Made by a program: the position numbers and the translations under genes. Source: a virus. From it: 29,414 nt of DNA. The notes under the pieces were generated by a model. The model ran no database searches. It saw only the letters and a list, made by a program, of their open reading frames with translations, and was not told the origin of the DNA. Every line of letters begins with the position of its first letter. Positions within the stretch are counted from its first letter, which is position 1. This document shows, one piece after another, positions 16,168-22,000 of the stretch. The stretch lies in IMG/VR virus record IMGVR_UViG_3300032093_000615, positions 1-29,414 of that record; one strand, given 5' to 3'.

Positions 16168-16430
16168 GAGCATTTCCACCGTCTGAGGCTGGCGCGGGCG
16201 CGTTCGCCGTCCTTGGCCTTGGCTGCTACGGCGCCCATCCGGGCGCAAAATGACGCTTTACGGCCTGCTTCGGCCTTGGTTTTGGGGTTCGGCGCCGGCG
16301 CCTTCAGGTTCGACCCCGTTTCGCGGTTGTACTTGGCCCGACCCTTGGCGGTCAGCCCCGCGCCCTTGGACGCAGGCAGCTTTTCACCGCGTCCAACTGC
16401 CAGCGAGACAGACTTTTTCTTGTCGGCCAT
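16164..16430 (-). CDS. Small basic protein (DUF6321-like)
   Basis: 88 residues, lysine- and arginine-rich. The core KLPASKGAGLTAKGRAKYNR (about 17-36), ETGSNLKAPAPNPKTKAEAG and RKASFCARMGAVAAKAKDGE, ending in SLRRWKCS, fits the small phage family I know as DUF6321 (GLTAKGR.KYN...G..LKAP... R..SFCARM). It starts 3 bases after the large terminase stop and overlaps the next gene as ATGA. Two cysteines near the C-terminus could bind metal, but this is weak. The function is unknown; in similar phages it also sits between terminase and portal. Confidence 0.65.
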   Translation of the reverse strand: MADKKKSVSLAVGRGEKLPASKGAGLTAKGRAKYNRETGSNLKAPAPNPKTKAEAGRKASFCARMGAVAAKAKDGERARASLRRWKCS

Positions 16431-16433
16431 GTG

Positions 16434-17960
16434 TCAGGCCCCCAGCCAAGATGTAGAAACACCGCTCATAGAGTAGCCGCGGCGTGGGTTCTTGTCAACG
16501 CGGGCTTCGCGCGACGCCAGCGGGTAGGCGAAGGTCACGGCGATGGCGTCCGCGGCGTCTGGCGAGGCCAGACCGCGGGCCTTCATGTCCTTCTTGCTTT
16601 CGAGAAAAATCGTACCCTTGCTGTCGGGCTTGGTCTTCGGCCCGATCAGGTCCGACTTCAGGAAGCGGTCCTCCGGGATGCTGGCCGTCTTGAGCCAGTC
16701 GCGCATGGCGCCCCACATCTCGGCCCGCTTGTTGCCGTACATGAGTTGCTTCTGCGCCTTGTTGCCGAAGTTCACGCCGCGCACCTTGTAGCGCTGCTCC
16801 TTCAGGCGGTCCACGACGCCCGCGCCGAGGCCGCCCTCGTCGATGACGGTCAGCGCAGGCTTGTACTCTTCGATGGCGTCGATGACGTGCCCGACCACTT
16901 CCATCGTGTCTGCGCCGCGCAGCCGCTTGATGGCGATCAGGTCGCGGCCTTGCCGCACCGCGATGACGGTGGCGTCGCTGCCGAACCGCGCCGGGTCCAC
17001 GCCGATGGCGATGGGCGCCGAGGTGTCCTTGTATTTGGGCCGCTTCATGGCGTCGTCCACGAGGTTGACGGCGATGAACTGGTCGTCGCCTTCCGACGGG
17101 AACTGCCCGTAGACTTCGACGTTGGCTTGATAGCTGTCGCTGCCGTACTCGTCGATGATCTGCTGGTAGAGGTTCTTGTCCGTGCCCTCGACATCACGCG
17201 CGTCGATGTTGCGTGTGCGCCAGAAGTTGCGCTTGGAGTTGAACGCTTCGTAGAAATAGCCCGTGTTGCGGCGCGGGTTGGAGAAGGCCAGATGGAAGCG
17301 GTTGGGCGTGTTTTCGGTGAAGAAGCCGTTGGCGACCGACCAGATGCTGTCGGGGATACCACTGGCTTCGTCGAAGATCAGCATCACACCGTCGAAGTTG
17401 TGAACACCTGCATAGCTGTCCGGGTTCTCTTCCGACCACAGCCGGCCTTCGACCGACCAGTAGCGCGTGCCTTTCTTCAGGTCGCGCTCGACGATCTCGG
17501 TCAGCCACTTGGCCGGCATGATGCGCGTCGCGGCGACCTCGAACCAGTGGCTGTTCAGCGCCATCGCCAGCCACTTGGTGATTTCAGCCCATGTGACCGA
17601 GCGTAGCTGCGCTTCCGAGTTGGCCGAGATGATGGTCGTCGAGCCGATGCGGGTCGAGAGCATCCAGATGGTCAGCCACGAGACCAGTGCCGACTTGCCG
17701 ATCCCGCGGCCGGAGGCGACCGCTTCGCGGAAAGTGTCATAGTCGATCTTGCCGTTGTTTGAGCGGATGTGGTCGCGGATGTCGGTCAGGATGTCGCGCT
17801 GCCATTTGCGCGGGCCGTGGAAGTGCTCCAGCGGCGTGCCCTTCTCGCCCCACGGGAAGGCCAGCAGTACGAAGGCCAGCGGGTCATCCTTGATGGCCGG
17901 CGACCACAGCCGCGCCATCAGTTCCATTTCGTCTTGTGCTGAGTAGATCGGCTGCTGCAT
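16434..17960 (-). CDS. Terminase large subunit (packaging ATPase-nuclease)
   Basis: 508 residues; P22 gp2 has 499. It pumps DNA into the procapsid and cuts the concatemer. The ATPase domain shows a Walker A variant ASGRGIGKS (82-90) and Walker B LIFDEAS (194-200). A likely coupling motif, LAFSNPRRNTG, lies at about 224-234. The RNase H-like nuclease domain shows GVDPARFGSDATVIA (320-334) with the first acidic residue D322, VIDEGGLGAGVVDRL (372-386) and SPDAADAIAV (466-475). Its start overlaps the stop of the preceding Pro/Gly/Tyr-rich gene by one base. All key acidic and lysine residues are present, so it should be active. Confidence 0.93.
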   Translation of the reverse strand: MQQPIYSAQDEMELMARLWSPAIKDDPLAFVLLAFPWGEKGTPLEHFHGPRKWQRDILTDIRDHIRSNNGKIDYDTFREAVASGRGIGKSALVSWLTIWMLSTRIGSTTIISANSEAQLRSVTWAEITKWLAMALNSHWFEVAATRIMPAKWLTEIVERDLKKGTRYWSVEGRLWSEENPDSYAGVHNFDGVMLIFDEASGIPDSIWSVANGFFTENTPNRFHLAFSNPRRNTGYFYEAFNSKRNFWRTRNIDARDVEGTDKNLYQQIIDEYGSDSYQANVEVYGQFPSEGDDQFIAVNLVDDAMKRPKYKDTSAPIAIGVDPARFGSDATVIAVRQGRDLIAIKRLRGADTMEVVGHVIDAIEEYKPALTVIDEGGLGAGVVDRLKEQRYKVRGVNFGNKAQKQLMYGNKRAEMWGAMRDWLKTASIPEDRFLKSDLIGPKTKPDSKGTIFLESKKDMKARGLASPDAADAIAVTFAYPLASREARVDKNPRRGYSMSGVSTSWLGA

Positions 17961-18463
17961 CAGAACTGCCGGCCGTACTGGCTCAGGCCGCTCATGCTGC
18001 CTATACCGCCGAACAGGCCCGCTCCGCGGCCGTAGGCGCTGCCGTAGCCCCCGAAGCTGGCGTTGCCCCTGTAGCGCCCGTACGGGGCTGCTGGCGGCCG
18101 TGCGTAGGCACTACGCGCCATGTAGTTCAGCGGGGCCTGCTGCGCCTGCCCCATCGGCGTCGGCTGCTGGTAGGGCAGGAACGGCGTCATGGTGCCGAAC
18201 GCCGGCATGGGCGGCAGGTCCGCCATCGTCGGCAGCGGCGCCATGTCCTGCGTGCCTTGCAGGCCGCCGGTAGCGTCCGACGGCTGGTCGAACCCACCAA
18301 AGTCCGCGCCGGGCGCCGGCGGCGGTGCGCTGGGGCCGGGGCTGAAGGCGTAGCCGTACTGGTAGCCACCCAGCCGCTCGTCAGTGCTGCCGGGACGCTC
18401 GTAGGCCGGACCGCCTTGTGGGGGCATGTACCGCAGATAACCGTTAGTCATCGCGTTGCGCAT
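17960..18463 (-). CDS. Pro/Gly/Tyr-rich low-complexity protein between terminase subunits
   Basis: 167 residues from ATG 18463, chosen because GGAG lies 7 bases upstream; an ATG at 18451 has no ribosome-binding site. It overlaps the small terminase by 20 bases. The protein is almost entirely Pro, Gly, Ala, Tyr, Gln and Met, with patches such as PSAPPPAPGADFGGF (about 44-58) and PYGRYRGNASFGGYGSAYGR (about 126-145). It has no clear domain, signal peptide or membrane segment and is probably disordered. Base composition is like its neighbours, and tight overlaps on both sides argue for a real gene. Interaction with the packaging complex is a guess from position. Confidence 0.55.
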   Translation of the reverse strand: MRNAMTNGYLRYMPPQGGPAYERPGSTDERLGGYQYGYAFSPGPSAPPPAPGADFGGFDQPSDATGGLQGTQDMAPLPTMADLPPMPAFGTMTPFLPYQQPTPMGQAQQAPLNYMARSAYARPPAAPYGRYRGNASFGGYGSAYGRGAGLFGGIGSMSGLSQYGRQF

Positions 18464-18902
18464 CGACCGTCTCCGTAGGTTGGTTGAGGTCTTCTAGCGC
18501 ATTTACGGGCGAGTAGATACCCTCGATTACGCGCGTCTGCGCACGCTCCAGCGCGCCGATCACCGAGATTTGCTGGTCCACGTTCACGTCGATCTGCTGC
18601 TTGCTGACCCAGCCGTGCTGATGCTTCAGGATTTCCAGCGCCGCCTTACTGTCGCCGTCGGCCGCCGCGTCGTAGAGCGTCTTCGCCGCGCTGTACTCGC
18701 CGTCTGCCCGGCCCTTCAGTTCAGCCATCTCCACCAGCGGGTCGAACTCGTGCAGCCGGCGGTACTGCGCCGGGGTCAGGCCAGCGGCCAGCGCAAGGCT
18801 GTCGCCCTTCAGGCCATAACGGGCTGCGTTGTAGATCGCCTCCAGTCGCGCCTCTGTCGCTTCCGGTCGCTCTGGCGTGAACGGCAGTGAGTAGAAGGTC
18901 AT
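18444..18902 (-). CDS. Terminase small subunit
   Basis: 152 residues from ATG 18902 (MTFYSLPFTPERPEATEARL); P22 gp3 has 162. An in-frame ATG at 18986 would add 28 residues of unlikely composition, and neither start has a good ribosome-binding site, so the start is uncertain. Residues about 20-60 (AIYNAARYGLKGDSLALAAG, LTPAQYRRL) look like the helix-turn-helix that recognises the packaging site. The next part (GRADGEYSAAKTLYDAAADG, then SKAALEILKHQHGW) is the usual helical oligomerisation region, and the tail includes WVSKQQIDVNVDQQISV, which recurs in small terminases. It is the first gene of the leftward operon and overlaps the next gene by 20 bases. Confidence 0.8.
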   Translation of the reverse strand: MTFYSLPFTPERPEATEARLEAIYNAARYGLKGDSLALAAGLTPAQYRRLHEFDPLVEMAELKGRADGEYSAAKTLYDAAADGDSKAALEILKHQHGWVSKQQIDVNVDQQISVIGALERAQTRVIEGIYSPVNALEDLNQPTETVDAQRDD

Positions 18903-19056
18903 GGCTGCAACATACTCTGCTGCGCCTTGGCTGGCAAGTGGCGCGACAGCGTTCCCGAATACGCCGCCGCGCCACCCCCTCGACATGAACGCGCTGGAGC
19001 GTCGCGCCCATGTGGCTCCTATACCGTAAAGCCATCTGCGGTGTCGGGATGGGACA

Positions 19057-19104
19057 GTAAAAAAATTTTATTACGAAAAAAAATTTTTGCAAAAAATTTT
19101 GATG
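19057..19104. other. A/T-only tract block, possible DNA-unwinding element
   Basis: Long runs of A and T (A7 T4, A8 T5, A6 T4) broken by only a few C/G bases. Such blocks are easily melted or bent and are common at origins and promoters. A smaller A-tract follows at about 19120-19128. Function is inferred. Confidence 0.5.
19065..19092 (-). promoter_or_regulatory. Candidate leftward promoter for the packaging operon
   Basis: On the leftward strand TTGCAA (19092-19087) and TAAAAT (19070-19065) are separated by 16 bases, about 160 bases before the small terminase start. The A/T-rich context makes chance matches likely, so this is a weak candidate, but some promoter must lie here to serve the operon. 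Confidence 0.35.
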
Positions 19105-19245
19105 CGGTTTGCTGTTTTGCAAAAAATTGTTTGCGACCCGTGCCCGTGACAATCACACGCCGCTCGGCCCCACCCCCTCCCCCCTCAGCCGAAGGCTGCC
19201 CGGCAAACAGAGCCGCGCTCTGGATTTCGGCCGGACCTTTTGGCC

Positions 19246-19264
19246 TGTGGGTCATGTGGGTCAT
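19246..19264. repeat. TGTGGGTCA repeat, cluster 1 (two tandem copies)
   Basis: TGTGGGTCA occurs twice head to tail with a 9-base period (19246-19254 and 19255-19263), followed by T. The same motif recurs in two other clusters of the control region. Confidence 0.7.
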
Positions 19265-19303
19265 GGAAAACACATTGGCTGGCTGGCAGTCAGACTCACA
19301 TCA

Positions 19304-19326
19304 TTGTCTACTTGCAGGGTAGACAA
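19304..19326. promoter_or_regulatory. Dyad TTGTCTAC-N7-GTAGACAA
   Basis: Perfect 8-bp arms at 19304-19311 and 19319-19326 with a 7-base spacer. The right arm overlaps an inverted, imperfect copy of the TCTACCCTCA repeat (19315-19323). The size fits a dimeric repressor site. Confidence 0.5.
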
Positions 19327-19377
19327 ATGAGAACATCGGCCAGCCAGTCAGTCGATCGACGCAACATCCGAAAAGCC

Positions 19378-19393
19378 ACACAACAAATTGTGT
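19378..19393. repeat. Small dyad ACACAA-N4-TTGTGT
   Basis: Six-base arms at 19378-19383 and 19388-19393. The sequence is related to the stronger GCAACAC dyad at 19570 through the shared TTGTGTTGC. The significance of this short dyad alone is low. Confidence 0.35.
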
Positions 19394-19569
19394 TGCAGAT
19401 TGCCGATCGGCCGAAACTTACCCTCAAATGTGCAGCACATTTTGTTATTTTGTTGTTTAGAACAAACCGTAAACAAATCGGGAAGATTAGTTTGAGGGTA
19501 GCTGAGTAGCCAAAATGCGTCGACGCGCTCTAAGGGGCCTTTCCGGGCAATTTAGACGTATACATTTTT

Positions 19570-19586
19570 GCAACACATTGTGTTGC
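19570..19586. promoter_or_regulatory. Dyad GCAACAC-ATT-GTGTTGC
   Basis: Perfect 7-base arms (19570-19576, 19580-19586) around three bases. TTGTGTTGC is shared with 19388-19396, so the control region has two related sites. It could be an operator. Confidence 0.45.
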
Positions 19587-19603
19587 GTTTGAGCAACTGA
19601 ACC

Positions 19604-19648
19604 GGGGGGCGGAATGCGTGGGCGATGGGGGGGGCGGAATGCGTGGGC
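19604..19648 (+). repeat. Two copies of GGGGGGCGGAATGCGTGGGC
   Basis: A 20-base G-rich repeat at 19604-19623 and 19629-19648, with a period of 25 bases. The core GCGGAATGC also appears inverted at 19969-19977. Runs of six to eight G are otherwise rare in this window. Confidence 0.7.
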
Positions 19649-19674
19649 TGTGGGTCGTGTGGGTCATGTGGTCA
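19649..19674. repeat. TGTGGGTCA repeat, cluster 2 (three tandem copies)
   Basis: TGTGGGTCG (19649), TGTGGGTCA (19658) and the degenerate TGTGGTCA (19667) follow each other with a 9-base period, directly after the G-rich repeat. Confidence 0.7.
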
Positions 19675-19874
19675 CTAGTTTTCAATCGCACCCACTAGTA
19701 ACTCTTATTGCGAACCATTCTCATTAAAAACCAAATCTCCATAAATACAGATTAGCATGACCATTTAACCCACAAGCCCCAAATCACTAGCTTTCTTGCG
19801 GGTTTGAGCGTGGTCACCCGTCTACCCTCATAATTACCCACACACGTACCAAAACGCCCACGTTTTCGACCCAC

Positions 19875-19894
19875 TACTGACATCAATGTCAGTA
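19875..19894. promoter_or_regulatory. 20-bp near-perfect palindrome, operator-like
   Basis: TACTGACAT and its exact complement ATGTCAGTA flank the two bases CA (19875-19894). The shape and size are those of a phage repressor or activator site. It lies 11 bases upstream of a TATAAT hexamer, so a protein bound here would control that promoter. The bound protein is not identified. Confidence 0.65.
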
Positions 19895-19905
19895 CCGTAA
19901 CACTT

Positions 19906-19911
19906 TATAAT
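19906..19911 (+). promoter_or_regulatory. Candidate -10 element TATAAT of a rightward promoter
   Basis: An exact TATAAT with no good -35 at normal spacing; the operator-like palindrome occupies that place instead. This arrangement suits an activator-dependent promoter or a repressed one. It lies about 150 bases before the first gene of the rightward block. Confidence 0.45.
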
Positions 19912-19926
19912 ATACGCCCCGAAAAC

Positions 19927-19957
19927 TGTGGGTCATTTAGCCTGACTTGTGGGTCAT
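19927..19957. repeat. TGTGGGTCAT repeat, cluster 3 (two spaced copies)
   Basis: TGTGGGTCAT at 19927-19936 and 19948-19957. The copies are 21 bases apart, two helical turns, so proteins bound to them would face the same side. They lie between the palindrome and the first gene. Confidence 0.7.
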
Positions 19958-19990
19958 TCTCACGCCCCGCATTCCGCAACAAAAAGTGTA

Positions 19991-20018
19991 TTGCATCTAC
20001 CCTCAAAATCTGTATTCT
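19991..20018 (+). promoter_or_regulatory. Candidate rightward promoter overlapping a TCTACCCTCA repeat
   Basis: TTGCAT (19991-19996) and TATTCT (20013-20018) are 16 bases apart, and the repeat at 19996-20005 fills the spacer. Transcription would start near 20025 and leave a short leader to the ATG at 20058. The hexamers are only fair matches to a sigma-70 consensus. Confidence 0.4.
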
Positions 20019-20057
20019 GCGCAGGCCAGACAGGCACAGACAACGGAGCAAAACGAC

Positions 20058-20264
20058 ATGACCTATGAAATTTTCGAGACTAGCGGCATTGGTCCAGCCC
20101 GCCGCAAGACTGTGCACGCAAGCGCTGACACGCTCGCAGACGCAGTCGCGCTTGCGCGTTCCATGTTCAACGTGATCGACCTTGAAATTGACGCGCTCAA
20201 CCCGCGCTGCGCTGATTTTTATACCGCCTGCAACCGCGTTATGTCGATCGAGCCGTGGGCTTGA
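20058..20264 (+). CDS. First small gene of the rightward block, function unknown
   Basis: 68 residues starting MTYEIFETSGIGPARRKTVH. ATG 20058 is chosen because GGAGCAAAACGAC directly precedes it, the leader shared by many genes of this block; the frame is open further upstream but without a ribosome-binding site. The middle (ASADTLADAVALARSMFNVI, about 21-40) is probably a helix. There are two cysteines near the end (RCADFYTACNRV) and no recognised motif. Being first after the control region, it would be expressed early. Confidence 0.6.
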   Translation: MTYEIFETSGIGPARRKTVHASADTLADAVALARSMFNVIDLEIDALNPRCADFYTACNRVMSIEPWA

Positions 20265-20298
20265 TCGACGCCACCACACAGACACAGGAGCAAACGAC

Positions 20299-20643
20299 AT
20301 GCGCGACAACTGCCTCAACAAGTACGCCACGCCCGGCGAAGCCCGCGCCGCCCGCAAGCTGATCAAGGCGGCGCTGGCCGCTGGCTATACCATCAGCGTC
20401 AACGACGGTGAGGAATTTACCGTCAAGCGCTCGACCCGTGAGACCGAAATTGTCGACGCGCTGGCGACCACTGGCGAAGATCGGCTGTTGCTGCGCTTGC
20501 CGGTGTCCGGCGATGTCGTTGGCTCGTTCTGGCTGATTTACGGTAACGACCCCAGCGGCGAAGAACTGATTAGCGACCACAGCGACAATCCCGCCTGTGA
20601 AGCGCTCTATAAGGCCGCCTATCGCGTGAAAACCACTATCTGA
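20299..20643 (+). CDS. Small protein, function unknown
   Basis: 114 residues beginning MRDNCLNKYATPGEARAARK. The start at 20299 has the shared leader GGAGCAAACGAC. The N-terminal half has a helix (ATPGEARAARKLIKAALAAG, about 10-29) followed by YTISVNDGEEFTVKRSTRET, and the second half is strand-rich (LLLRLPVSGDVVGSFWLIYG, about 63-82). It ends EALYKAAYRVKTTI. Overall it looks like a compact alpha/beta protein. The organisation N-helix plus beta sheet is seen in small phage regulators or inhibitors, but no family can be named. Confidence 0.6.
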   Translation: MRDNCLNKYATPGEARAARKLIKAALAAGYTISVNDGEEFTVKRSTRETEIVDALATTGEDRLLLRLPVSGDVVGSFWLIYGNDPSGEELISDHSDNPACEALYKAAYRVKTTI

Positions 20644-20653
20644 CCATCAACCC

Positions 20654-20701
20654 GCCGCGCGCACGAGCTGCTGCGCGCGGCACCACACAGGAGCAACTGA
20701 C
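20654..20701 (+). promoter_or_regulatory. Stem-loop plus shared leader before the 105-residue gene
   Basis: A 10-bp GC-rich stem (20654-20663 with 20672-20681) with an 8-base loop is followed by CACCACACA and then GGAGCAACTGAC before ATG 20702. No U tract follows. The same order of hairpin, CCACACA and leader appears before 22084. Confidence 0.5.
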
Positions 20702-21019
20702 ATGGCATTCAAGATCGAACCTTTCGGCGGCCAGCGTTATAACGGCCACTACGCCGACCACGGCGATATCCGCCAGTACCTCGGCCTTCCCCGCAACGCG
20801 AAGCTGCCGCACAATATGTGGACGCAGACCAGCGTGCCGCTGACAGACGGCCGTACGACCATCCTGTCGGTCAAGCCTAGCACGCCCGCCCCTGCTGGCG
20901 AACGCCGCTGGCGCAATAAGTCCAGCGCGCACCGCTGCTACGTGATCTGCCCTGACTGCATGCACGCAGTACCCGCCGGGCGCACGCACCAGCACAAGTG
21001 CAAGAAACCGCACGCATGA
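20702..21019 (+). CDS. Small basic protein with zinc-binding-like C-terminus
   Basis: 105 residues starting MAFKIEPFGGQRYNGHYADH. The body is basic with the segment RNAKLPHNMWTQTSVPLTDG (about 31-50). The C-terminal 30 residues contain CYVICPDCMHAVPAGRTHQH then KCKK: cysteines at C..C spacing followed by H.H.C, a zinc-finger-like arrangement that could bind metal. Combined with the basic charge this suggests nucleic acid binding. The start has the shared leader. Its stop overlaps the next small gene as ATGA. Family unknown; the zinc site is inferred from spacing only. Confidence 0.6.
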   Translation: MAFKIEPFGGQRYNGHYADHGDIRQYLGLPRNAKLPHNMWTQTSVPLTDGRTTILSVKPSTPAPAGERRWRNKSSAHRCYVICPDCMHAVPAGRTHQHKCKKPHA

Positions 21020-21105
21020 ACCGCCGCCTGATCATCGACGCCGCCGCTATCCTGATCGCGCTACCCTGCCTCGTGCTGGCGCTGGCGCTTATCCTGCCGA
21101 ACTGA
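21016..21105 (+). CDS. 29-residue membrane microprotein
   Basis: ATG overlaps the previous stop as ATGA. The sequence is MNRRLIIDAAAILIALPCLV then a hydrophobic run LALALILPN: a positively charged start followed by one transmembrane helix of about 22 residues. The arginines at the N-terminus and the lack of charges after them suggest the N-terminus stays in the cytoplasm. Very short reading frames can be chance, but coupling and the clear membrane pattern support it. Role unknown; small phage membrane proteins often affect lysis or host entry exclusion. Confidence 0.5.
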   Translation: MNRRLIIDAAAILIALPCLVLALALILPN

Positions 21106-21117
21106 AAGGCTTTCGCT

Positions 21118-21321
21118 ATGACCGACCGCAACGCTAATATGCTGCACTACATCACCGCCGGGGAACGGCTTTGGAACGGTGTTATTATCACCGCACCGCT
21201 CGCAGCTGCATACAACCGCCTGACAGATAAGATCGCGGCGTATGACCGCGCCGGGCGCAAAACGCCCGAGCACATCCTAAACGGCCGTCACAATCTGCTG
21301 AACGGCTATTACAATTGGTGA
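21118..21321 (+). CDS. Small protein, function unknown
   Basis: 67 residues starting MTDRNANMLHYITAGERLWN. A helix-rich middle (VIITAPLAAAYNRLTDKIAA, about 22-41) is followed by YDRAGRKTPEHILNGRHNLL and the end NGYYNW. An AAAGG sequence about 8 bases before the ATG could be its ribosome-binding site; the gene lacks the shared leader. It starts 12 bases after the membrane microprotein. No motif is recognised. Its aromatic end and the mixed charge do not point to a function. Confidence 0.55.
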   Translation: MTDRNANMLHYITAGERLWNGVIITAPLAAAYNRLTDKIAAYDRAGRKTPEHILNGRHNLLNGYYNW

Positions 21322-21325
21322 CCGC

Positions 21326-21361
21326 CGATCGACCGGATCTGGCCGACCGATCGACCGGATC
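21326..21361 (+). repeat. Two 14-base direct repeats before the clamp gene
   Basis: CGATCGACCGGATC occurs at 21326-21339 and 21348-21361, a 22-base period close to two helical turns. The spacing and position suggest a protein-binding site, but the copies could also come from replication slippage. Confidence 0.5.
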
Positions 21362-21397
21362 CGCCATACAATCCACTACAGTAGAGGAAACGACACT

Positions 21398-21991
21398 ATG
21401 ACCGACATCGCACACCCTAATTCGATCGCCGTCCCGGCCGTCATGCTGAAGGCCGCGCTGATCTGCGCATCGACCGAACAAGCCCGTTACTATCTGAACG
21501 GCGTTTACGTGGATCCGAAAGGCTTTCTCGTTTCGACCGACGGCCACCGCCTATTCTGCGGCAAGATCGACGTTAGCGACGTTGCGCCGTTCGACGGCTG
21601 GATCATCCCCCGCGACGCCGTCAAGCGCGCGCTGACAGGCTTTAAAGCGGATCTTATCGGCATAAGCCCGGCGCACGTCGGCGACATTGCGTGCCGGTCT
21701 GTTGACGGATCTTTTCCCGATTGGCGGCACGTTGTGCCGACCGAATTGAGCGGCGCGACCGCACAGTTCAATCCAGCTTACGTTGCCGACATGGGCAAGA
21801 TCGGGGAGATCCTGTTCGGCCGCGGCAAGCCGGTCCTGCCCGCGCATATCCATCACAACGGCGAAGGCCCGGCTGGCGTTACCTTCCCAACCTGCGCTGA
21901 TGCTTTCGCCGTCCTTATGCCAATCCGATCGGCGCATACGGATCCGACCGACGCATGGGCTTCCCGATCGGCCATGATCGGCATTGGCTGA
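21398..21991 (+). CDS. Shortened DNA sliding clamp-like protein (DnaN-related)
   Basis: 197 residues; bacterial beta clamps have about 366. Residues 12-115 match clamp domain II: VPAVMLKAALICASTEQARY (compare E. coli MKRLIEATQFSMAHQDVRY), YLNGVYVD, the hallmark STDGHRL (46-52), WIIPRDAVKRAL (68-79) and DGSFPDWRHVVP (103-114). Residues about 123-177 (FNPAYVADMGKIGEILF, then FAVLMPIRS) resemble the end of domain III, where E. coli has VSYVLDVLNAL and VMPMRL. Domain I is absent and domain III is shortened. A ring could still form from more subunits. The ribosome-binding site is GAGGAAACGAC, a variant of the block's leader. Its partner is probably the polymerase encoded at the right edge. Confidence 0.8.
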   Translation: MTDIAHPNSIAVPAVMLKAALICASTEQARYYLNGVYVDPKGFLVSTDGHRLFCGKIDVSDVAPFDGWIIPRDAVKRALTGFKADLIGISPAHVGDIACRSVDGSFPDWRHVVPTELSGATAQFNPAYVADMGKIGEILFGRGKPVLPAHIHHNGEGPAGVTFPTCADAFAVLMPIRSAHTDPTDAWASRSAMIGIG

Positions 21992-22000
21992 CAAGCCGAA

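Larger units (their letters stand above)
19315..20005. repeat. Dispersed TCTACCCTCA-type repeats (five copies)
   Basis: Copies of TACCCTCA lie at 19419-19426, 19823-19830 and 19998-20005 on the plus strand and at 19493-19500 on the minus strand. The two copies at 19823 and 19998 extend to TCTACCCTCA. An imperfect minus-strand copy (TCTACCCTG) lies at 19315-19323. The copies at 19419 and 19491 form 10-base inverted arms (TACCCTCAAA and TTTGAGGGTA). Confidence 0.65.
18903..20057. other. Divergent control region without genes
   Basis: About 1.15 kb between the leftward packaging operon and the rightward small-gene block. Short open frames here have no ribosome-binding sites and poor codon use, so I see no gene. 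The region contains an A/T block, several families of short direct and inverted repeats and promoter-like elements, listed separately. It is markedly richer in A and T than the coding DNA around it. Confidence 0.8.

Noticed and set aside
19240-19509. Open frame of 89 residues in the control region
   Set aside because: No ribosome-binding site, atypical composition, and it runs through the iterons and dyads.
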